A DNA stretch of 6,501 nucleotides, from NCBI GenBank assembly GCA_945872195.1, contig CAMBZO010000154.1, positions 1-6,501 on the forward strand. The letters are read 5' to 3'. This document shows positions 1 through 4,416 of the stretch, one piece after another. Origin of the DNA: Akkermansia muciniphila (GTDB lineage: Bacteria > Verrucomicrobiota > Verrucomicrobiia > Limisphaerales > SXTU01). The notes below the pieces were generated by a model. It searched no databases. It was not told the origin of the DNA and worked only from the letters and a program-made list of their open reading frames with translations. The position numbers and the translations under genes are program-made. Positions within the stretch are counted from its first letter, which is position 1, and the number at the start of each line of letters is the position of its first letter.

Positions 1-1
1 G

Positions 2-268
2 GGCAACGGCACGCTCCTCGACCACTCGCTCTATCTCTACGGCAGCGGCATGGGCAACCCGAACCAGCACGACCACATCAACCTGCCCATCATCGTCGCT
101 GGCGGCGCGGGAGGCGTGATGAAGGGCGGCCGCCACATCCGCCACGCCAAGCCCACGCCACTCGCGAACCTGCACCTCACGCTCCTCGATAAAGCTGGCG
201 TCCGCCTCGACAAGTTCGCCGACAGCGATGGGAAGATGAACGAGTTGTTTCAGCCGCTGGGGATTTGA
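2..268 (+). CDS. DUF1552 family protein, C-terminal part (5' end outside window)
   Basis: The frame is open from base 2 to the TGA at 266-268, giving 88 codons of a C-terminus; the start lies outside the window. The visible residues include LLDHSLYLYGSGMGNPNQHD, then NLPIIVAGGAGG, KGGRHIRH, PLANLHLTLLDKAGV and a final DSDGKMNELF segment. This is the typical ending of DUF1552 proteins, with a Tyr-Gly-Ser-Gly-Met turn, an Asn-x-His-Asp-His motif and a Gly-rich loop. DUF1552 proteins are related to DUF1501 proteins and are usually exported by a Tat signal, but the N-terminus is not visible here. They are common in Planctomycetes, Verrucomicrobia and Acidobacteria, often beside DUF1592-type cytochrome c proteins. 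Their biochemical role is not established. The ankyrin gene begins 11 bases after the stop, so the two are probably co-transcribed. Confidence 0.85.
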   Translation, partial: GNGTLLDHSLYLYGSGMGNPNQHDHINLPIIVAGGAGGVMKGGRHIRHAKPTPLANLHLTLLDKAGVRLDKFADSDGKMNELFQPLGI

Positions 269-279
269 AATTTCGTGCG

Positions 280-1788
280 ATGAAACTCCGGAGAATTGGC
301 CGACAAGCGGTGACGCTCTGCTTCCTCGCAATCGCGCTGACTACGCACGGTGCGCCTTTATCACTGGCGGACGCCGCCGAGCGCGCTGACTGGCCGCGCG
401 TCCATCAACTTCTGAAGGCGAAAACTGCCGCGCAATCTTCCCAACCCGATGGCACCACGGCGCTCCACTGGGCCGCGTATCACAACCACGCTGTGACCGC
501 GAAATTGCTCCTCGCCGCCGGGGCGGACGCGAAGGCCACGAACCACTTTGGCGTCGCACCGCTCGCGCTCGCGTGCGTCAACGGCGACGAGGCCATGGTC
601 ACCGCGCTCCTCGCTGCGGGCGCGGACGCGAAAGCTGCGTTGCCCGGTGGCGAGTCTGCGCTGCACACCGCCGCGCGCACCGGGCGCACCGGACCGTTGA
701 AGGCCTTGCTCGCGCGCGGAGCCGTCGTGGACGCGAAGGACCGCAAGGGCCAGACCGCGCTCATGTGGGCAGCCGCTGATGGCCACGCGGAAGTTGTCGA
801 GTTGCTCCTCAAGTCCGGCGCCGACAAGCTCGCACGCGTGAAATCCGGATTCACCCCTCTGCACTTCGCCACGCGAGAGGGACGCATCCCGGTCGTCCGC
901 GCATTGCTCACGGCCGGCGTGGACGTGAACGACCCTATTGAGACCGAACGCGGCGGCGGCCGCTTGCCGTCGAACGGCACGAGCGCGCTGCTGCTCGCGG
1001 TCGAGAATGCGCATTACGAACTCGCGGTCGAGTTGCTCAAGGTCGGTGCGAACGCGAACGACCATCGCTCCGGCTTGACGCCGTTGCATCTGCTCACCTC
1101 GGTCCGCAAACCCAATCGCGGGGATGACGACTCCGGCCAACCGCCACCCGACGGCTCGGGCAGCGTGACGTGGGACCAGTTTGTGCGCGCGCTGGTGAAG
1201 CACGGCGCGGATGTGAACGCGCGGTTGACTCGGGGCACCTCCGGTCGTGGCAAGCTCAGCACCGTCGGCGCGACGCCCTTTCTCCTCGCAGCGAAGACGG
1301 CGGATTTGCCCCTGATGAAGCTGCTCGTGGAGTTGGGTGCCGACCCGCGCTTGCCAAACAAGGACGGCGCCACGCCGCTGATGGCCGCCGCCGGACTTGG
1401 CTGCCACGCTCCGACCGAGGAAGCCGGCACGGAACCAGAGTGTGTCGCCGCCGTCGAGTATCTCATCAAGCTCGGCGCGGACATGAACACCGTGGACGCC
1501 AACGGCGAGACCGCGATGCACGGCGCGGCCTACAAGAGCCTGCCGAAGATGGTCGAACTGCTCGCCGCGAAAGGTGCGAAGATTTCGCTTTGGAACACGA
1601 AGAACAAAGCCGGCTGGACGCCGTTGCTCATCGCGCAAGGTTTTCGTCCCGGCAACTTCAAGCCCATCGCCGAGACGAGCGCGGCCATCGAGAAGGTCAT
1701 GCGCGCGAACGGCGTCACCCCGCCGCCCAGCCCGCCGCCGCCCATCGGCGGCAAGAACTACGACCCCGCGAAGAAATACGCCCCCTGA
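280..1788 (+). CDS. Exported ankyrin-repeat protein (502 aa)
   Basis: Residues 1-24 form a signal peptide: a basic start (MKLRRIGRQ), a hydrophobic core (LCFLAIAL) and a likely cut near THGA, so the protein is probably periplasmic or exported. The rest is a string of about 11 ankyrin repeats. A degenerate cap lies near 25-55, and clear repeats start near residues 57, 90, 123, 156, 189, 232, 265, 330, 363 and 408, with a partial one near 443. Repeat hallmarks such as TALHWAA, TALMWAA, TPLHFA and LL..GAD recur. Gly/Asp-rich insertions interrupt the repeats near 275-297 and 371-388. The C-terminus is a Pro-rich tail (480-502). Ankyrin repeats bind proteins, but the partner cannot be told from sequence; the DUF1552 neighbour suggests a shared envelope function. 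ATG at 280 was chosen because it directly precedes the basic signal-peptide region. A TTG at 265 would overlap the upstream stop as TTGA and add five residues. Neither start has a convincing Shine-Dalgarno sequence. Confidence 0.9.
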   Translation: MKLRRIGRQAVTLCFLAIALTTHGAPLSLADAAERADWPRVHQLLKAKTAAQSSQPDGTTALHWAAYHNHAVTAKLLLAAGADAKATNHFGVAPLALACVNGDEAMVTALLAAGADAKAALPGGESALHTAARTGRTGPLKALLARGAVVDAKDRKGQTALMWAAADGHAEVVELLLKSGADKLARVKSGFTPLHFATREGRIPVVRALLTAGVDVNDPIETERGGGRLPSNGTSALLLAVENAHYELAVELLKVGANANDHRSGLTPLHLLTSVRKPNRGDDDSGQPPPDGSGSVTWDQFVRALVKHGADVNARLTRGTSGRGKLSTVGATPFLLAAKTADLPLMKLLVELGADPRLPNKDGATPLMAAAGLGCHAPTEEAGTEPECVAAVEYLIKLGADMNTVDANGETAMHGAAYKSLPKMVELLAAKGAKISLWNTKNKAGWTPLLIAQGFRPGNFKPIAETSAAIEKVMRANGVTPPPSPPPPIGGKNYDPAKKYAP

Positions 1789-1932
1789 ACTTCGCTGCGT
1801 CGGATAGCGAAGAAGGAGCCGGAGAAGTTCAAGCAACTTGCTGCCGCCTGGACGGAGTGGAACAAGGGCAACGCCGAGCCGTCGTGGTTCCCTAGCCAAG
1901 GCGGTGCGAAAAAGAAGAACAAGGCGAAGTGA
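1789..1932 (+). pseudogene. Remnant of a sulfatase C-terminus
   Basis: Right after the ankyrin stop, and in the same frame, an open stretch runs to a TGA at 1930-1932 with no ATG, GTG or TTG start. From 1801 it reads RIAKKEPEKFKQLAAAWTEW, then NKGNAEPSWFPSQGGAKKKN, then KAK. This matches the usual last helix of arylsulfatase-type enzymes in Planctomycetes and Verrucomicrobia: a Lys-x-Pro-Glu helix start, a Leu-x-x-x-Trp-x-x-Trp-Asn pattern, a Pro-x-Trp motif and a Lys-rich end. The catalytic Cys/Ser-x-Pro-x-Arg motif and all of the alpha/beta domain are absent. The first four codons (1789-1800) fall within the inverted repeat and may not be sulfatase. The best reading is an internal deletion that removed most of a downstream sulfatase gene. 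Assignment is by motif recognition only. An alternative is a readthrough extension of the ankyrin protein. Confidence 0.6.
1790..1812. repeat. Perfect 7-bp inverted repeat just after the ankyrin stop
   Basis: CTTCGCT at 1790-1796 is the exact reverse complement of AGCGAAG at 1806-1812, with a 9-base loop. It begins one base after the ankyrin stop codon and lies at the junction with the sulfatase-like remnant. No T-run follows on the + strand, so it is not a standard intrinsic terminator. It could protect or end the transcript, or mark the edge of a deletion. Confidence 0.6.
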
Positions 1933-2004
1933 CCGCAGTTCGCGGCACGGGCGAGGTGTTCCTTTTGCGGCTTTTTGTGGCAATCCCGCCCGCCTGCTCG
2001 CAGC
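1933..2004. other. Convergent intergenic gap
   Basis: These 72 bases separate the 3' ends of the + strand remnant and the - strand gspK gene. A bidirectional terminator would be expected, but only weak signals are present: CCGCA at 1933-1937 could pair with TGCGG at 1966-1970, just ahead of a short T-run at 1972-1976, and the loop would be nearly 30 bases. I do not call a terminator. Confidence 0.4.
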
Positions 2005-3132
2005 TCACTTCCAGTGAGTGAAGAGCGTCCGCACATCGCGTTGGTTCGCGCGGGAAACCAGCGCCACCATCGTCCGCTTCTGTCCGCCGATGTCCACTGT
2101 CACCTCCACCTCGAAGACGGTGCTGCGGACCGCAAGGAACTGGCCGAGTGCCTGAAGAACTGGCTGTGGCACCGCCGCCACGCTCGCTATTTGCGCGGGC
2201 ATGCGGAAGGGGGCGTCGTCCTCAGTGCCTTCCTGTCCGTCCAGTCCCGCGCGATACATCACGATGGCTTGCGCGGCCGCCCCGTCCACGCCGAGGACTG
2301 TTTGCAACACCAGCGCCGAGGCGGTATTGATGTTCACGGCGCGCACGGAGGTGGTCGTGAAGATGTCCCGCAGTGCGTTGGTGTAGATCGGGCCGGTGTA
2401 TTTGTTCACCGCCAGCGCGCGCCCGGTCACGCTGCGCGGCACGTCGATCTGGCTCAGGTCCGTGCCGGTGAACATCTCCGGGACGACGCCGCGGATGAGC
2501 ATCAGCTCGCTCAAGTCGTCGAGCGGACCGTTCTTCGCCTGATACGGCGGGCTGAGGCTTAGGTAATAATCGCTCTCCGCCCCGCTGAGGCGCGGCTGAT
2601 CGTCCCGATCAATCCAGTCCTGAATCGAATCTGAAATCTGGCCGGCCTCGGTCGCGTCCACGCCGCACAGGTGCAAGGCACGCGTCAGGCGGCTCGGGTC
2701 GGCGATGTTGATGTTCAGCTTCCGCTCGCAGTCCACGATCTTGACGTTGAGCGTGCCCGGGCCGAGCCGCACGTCGGTGAGCGAGACATTGGCCAGCGCC
2801 TCGTTCGTGCCCGCCGGCCCGCCGGCCCACTTCTGATTCAACGCATCGTAAGGCTCGTTGGGGATTTGCTGCGCGAGGACGAACCGCGCCAACTCCACGC
2901 CCGAGCGGCCCAGCCACTCGAAGTCCTGATCGTGCGAGGCGTTGCGGGCGAGCGTTGCTTCCACCTTCACCGAGTAGGCGAATCCGCCGGCCAGCACCGC
3001 CAGCACGAGGATGACCAACATCACCATGATGAGGGCGATGCCGGAGCGCCGCGTGCAGCCCGTGCCAGTGCTTCCGCACGGCAAGGATGGCGACTGCAAG
3101 TCGCCGGCACGGGGCATGGGACGGAGTTTCAT
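2005..3132 (-). CDS. gspK: Type II secretion minor pseudopilin GspK (375 aa)
   Basis: GspK is the large minor pseudopilin that, with GspI and GspJ, caps the periplasmic pseudopilus of the type II secretion system. The prepilin site is RRSG before IALIMVMLVILVLAVLAG, cut after Gly31. As usual for GspK, position +5 of the mature protein is not Glu. Family motifs follow in order: QDWIDRDDQP with GAESDYY (170-190), DDLSELMLIRG (205-215) and a helix-hairpin-helix-like NINTASALVLQTVLG (267-281). Length is normal for the family. The ATG at 3132 lies 7 bases after the gspJ stop. A TTG at 3174 would add 14 residues but overlap gspJ by 35 bases, so ATG is preferred. No Shine-Dalgarno sequence is visible. 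The leader is unusually long (31 residues) and contains a palindrome (3089-3105). This is the last gene of the operon. Confidence 0.93.
   Translation of the reverse strand: MKLRPMPRAGDLQSPSLPCGSTGTGCTRRSGIALIMVMLVILVLAVLAGGFAYSVKVEATLARNASHDQDFEWLGRSGVELARFVLAQQIPNEPYDALNQKWAGGPAGTNEALANVSLTDVRLGPGTLNVKIVDCERKLNINIADPSRLTRALHLCGVDATEAGQISDSIQDWIDRDDQPRLSGAESDYYLSLSPPYQAKNGPLDDLSELMLIRGVVPEMFTGTDLSQIDVPRSVTGRALAVNKYTGPIYTNALRDIFTTTSVRAVNINTASALVLQTVLGVDGAAAQAIVMYRAGLDGQEGTEDDAPFRMPAQIASVAAVPQPVLQALGQFLAVRSTVFEVEVTVDIGGQKRTMVALVSRANQRDVRTLFTHWK
3089..3105. repeat. Short palindrome in the gspK leader
   Basis: GGCGACT at 3089-3095 and AGTCGCC at 3099-3105 are exact reverse complements with a 3-base loop (GCA). 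The element encodes leader residues about 10-15 of GspK, ahead of the processing site. Its compact shape suggests a REP-like interspersed element, but only one copy is in the window, so repetition in the genome is inferred. Confidence 0.55.
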
Positions 3133-3139
3133 GTGTGCG

Positions 3140-3976
3140 TCAGAATTTGCCCGGCCTGCCCGTGGGAGGCGCAAGGACGGTGGGCGCAGCCGGCTGGTTG
3201 CCCTGCAAGCCGTTCGGCACGCCTTGCCCGCCGGGTGAAATCACGCTGCTGACAATAATGGCGGGCGCAGCCCCCGCCCTCCGGTCGCCGCCGAAACCGA
3301 GTGTCACGCGCAGCATCTTGGGCACTTGGTTGGTCGGCAGCCACTCCACATCCCAGTCGTTCAGGTTCGTGCTCCAGAACTCCACGCCGAAGACCGCGAG
3401 GTTCCGCGAGAGCGTGAGCGTGTAGGATTCCTCGATGGGTGAGTTGGTCGGCGTGAGGATCGAAGTTTGGCGCAGCAGCAACGCAGGCGGACCGCTGTTC
3501 GTGCCGGGCTCGACCGCGAAGGTCACGCGGCGCAGCGGCTGGTTCGGAAACATCCCGCTGCCGGGAAAGTCCGGCGGCAGATGCGCGACGAAACTGAGGA
3601 GCGCGAATTTCTCGTCCGTGGTGTCCGCGATGAAGGAGTAGTAGCGCGGGTTGCTGGCATAGAGCACGGCGGAGGCGAGCGATTGCTCCAGCGCCTGCCG
3701 CGCGATGCGCATCCGCTGCACCTCGTCCGCCGCCGCGTTGCCGATCTTCGCCCCGCGCAACACCGCCGCCCAGCTCGCGTAAATCGCCGTCATCACCAGC
3801 GCGAGGATGCCGATGGCGAGGAGGACTTCGATGAGGGTGAAGGCAGTTGAAAGTCGAGAGTTGAGAGTTGAAAGGGGTGGCGCGGTGGCCGGACGGGCGT
3901 CGGCCACGCCGCACGCGCTGACGGCTGAGTGCTGACTGCTGACTGCTGTTCGCCACTTGTCACGTGCGAGTCTCAT
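3140..3976 (-). CDS. gspJ: Type II secretion minor pseudopilin GspJ-like (278 aa)
   Basis: The type IV prepilin signature is STAFTLIEVLLAIGILALVM. The predicted cut is after Ala45, with Glu at +5 (residue 50) and a following hydrophobic helix. Ala rather than Gly stands at -1. The mature domain (about 233 residues) contains QALEQSLASAVLYASN, VTFAVEPG and a VEFWSTN..DWDVEWLPTNQ..PKMLRVTL segment. The W..WP......P..LRV pattern near the end is typical of GspJ, which joins GspI and GspK in the pseudopilus tip. The last 25 residues are Pro/Gly-rich. ATG at 3976 overlaps the gspI stop as ATGA (3973-3976), implying translational coupling. A GTG at 4138 keeps the frame open but would overlap gspI by 166 bases and is rejected. 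The 45-residue leader is extraordinarily long and is built mostly from two heptanucleotide arrays and an inverted repeat. GspJ versus another minor pseudopilin is judged mainly from these motifs and gene order. Confidence 0.88.
   Translation of the reverse strand: MRLARDKWRTAVSSQHSAVSACGVADARPATAPPLSTLNSRLSTAFTLIEVLLAIGILALVMTAIYASWAAVLRGAKIGNAAADEVQRMRIARQALEQSLASAVLYASNPRYYSFIADTTDEKFALLSFVAHLPPDFPGSGMFPNQPLRRVTFAVEPGTNSGPPALLLRQTSILTPTNSPIEESYTLTLSRNLAVFGVEFWSTNLNDWDVEWLPTNQVPKMLRVTLGFGGDRRAGAAPAIIVSSVISPGGQGVPNGLQGNQPAAPTVLAPPTGRPGKF
3846..3873. repeat. Heptanucleotide tandem array A in the gspJ leader
   Basis: Four consecutive 7-base units read on the + strand: GTTGAAA, GTCGAGA, GTTGAGA, GTTGAAA. 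On the gspJ strand they are TTTCAAC-type units encoding leader residues 35-44 (LSTLNSRLST), directly before the Ala-Phe processing site. Because 7 and 3 are coprime, the protein period is seven residues per three units. The coding orientation has no stop in any frame. Confidence 0.9.
3885..3907. repeat. 7-bp inverted repeat in the gspJ leader
   Basis: GTGGCCG at 3885-3891 is the reverse complement of CGGCCAC at 3901-3907, with a 9-base loop. GCG (3882-3884) and CGC (3910-3912) could extend the stem across a 2-base bulge. It lies between the two heptad arrays of the same leader. The region is GC-rich, so chance is possible. Confidence 0.5.
3917..3951. repeat. Heptanucleotide tandem array B in the gspJ leader
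   Basis: Five 7-base units on the + strand: GCTGACG, GCTGAGT, GCTGACT, GCTGACT and a diverged GCTGTTC. On the gspJ strand the core unit is AGTCAGC, encoding leader residues about 9-20 with a heptapeptide period (AVSSQHS, then AVS). It is independent in sequence from array A in the same leader. Confidence 0.85.
3950..3967. repeat. Copy 1 of an 18-base repeat at a pseudopilin gene start
   Basis: TCGCCACTTGTCACGTGC here matches 4974-4991 in 17 of 18 positions. On the coding strand it contains GCACGTGACAAGTG and encodes ARDK near the start of GspJ (residues 4-7); GspH has the same ARDK in the same place. It can itself be read as degenerate heptads around GTGACAA. Confidence 0.8.
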
Positions 3977-4416
3977 AGGCGCAGGCCGGAGCTGATGCCC
4001 ATCGTTGACTCCGGCCGGTAGAGGAAGATGGACAGCGTGCTTTGCACCAGTTGGCGCCCGCCCGCGGATCCATCCAGCACGGTGAAGTCCACTTGGAAAA
4101 GCCCGTTGGTGCCGACGATCTTGATTTCGCGCGACCACGAGACGCCGGGGTAAAGACTGCCGAAGTTTCCGGAATCACCGCCCTCCTCGAGCTTGTTCGT
4201 GAGCGACAGCTCGGAGGCGAGGCTGCCGATGTCCACGGTCGGTTTCTGGAGGCGCTGGACGTGGCGCAAGTTCGTGGAGACCAGCTCCAGAATCGCGAAG
4301 ATGAACATGAAGAAGATGCCCATGGCGATCATGACCTCCAGCAAAGTGAAGGCGGACAGCGGCCGCGACGCGCCCACTGACTTCTGGCTTCTGACTTCTG
4401 GCTTCGGGAGCTTCAT
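3973..4416 (-). CDS. gspI: Type II secretion minor pseudopilin GspI-like (147 aa)
   Basis: The processing site reads LSAFTLLEVMIAMGIFFMFI, cut after Ala22. Glu is at +5 (residue 27), and a hydrophobic helix runs to about residue 45. The Thr-Leu-Leu-Glu-Val form with Ile-Phe in the helix is characteristic of GspI. The mature protein of about 125 residues is normal for the family. GspI nucleates the pseudopilus tip with GspJ and GspK in the inner membrane and periplasm. The C-terminal half contains SWSREIKIVG and LVQSTLSIFLYRPE, consistent with the terminal beta-sheet. The ATG at 4416 overlaps the gspH stop as ATGA (4413-4416), and the gene's own stop overlaps gspJ in the same way. No Shine-Dalgarno sequence is visible, so expression probably depends on coupling. 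Leader residues 5-14 come from a heptanucleotide array. Confidence 0.88.
   Translation of the reverse strand: MKLPKPEVRSQKSVGASRPLSAFTLLEVMIAMGIFFMFIFAILELVSTNLRHVQRLQKPTVDIGSLASELSLTNKLEEGGDSGNFGSLYPGVSWSREIKIVGTNGLFQVDFTVLDGSAGGRQLVQSTLSIFLYRPESTMGISSGLRL
4377..4404. repeat. Heptanucleotide tandem array in the gspI leader
   Basis: Four 7-base units alternate perfectly on the + strand: CTGACTT, CTGGCTT, CTGACTT, CTGGCTT. This is therefore also two exact copies of a 14-base unit. On the gspI strand they read AAGCCAG/AAGTCAG and encode leader residues 5-14 (KPEVRSQKSV), starting 12 bases after the start codon begins. No stop occurs in any frame in the coding orientation. Confidence 0.92.

Noticed and set aside
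265..279. TTG start for the ankyrin gene overlapping the DUF1552 stop
   Set aside because: It is possible as a TTGA overlap, but ATG at 280 gives a complete standard signal peptide. The choice is not decisive.
1933..1976. Intrinsic terminator between the convergent genes
   Set aside because: The possible stem is only five pairs with a loop of nearly 30 bases ahead of the T-run, too weak to call.
361..1983. Long open frame on the - strand opposite the ankyrin gene (540 codons)
   Set aside because: It is Arg/Gly/Ala-rich without recognisable domains and mirrors the GC-rich codon pattern of the real ankyrin gene.
3133..3174. Upstream TTG start for gspK
   Set aside because: It overlaps the end of gspJ by 35 bases and lengthens an already long leader; ATG at 3132 is simpler.
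3977..4138. Upstream GTG start for gspJ
   Set aside because: It would overlap gspI by 166 bases and add Arg/Pro-rich residues; ATG at 3976 fits the ATGA pattern of the operon.
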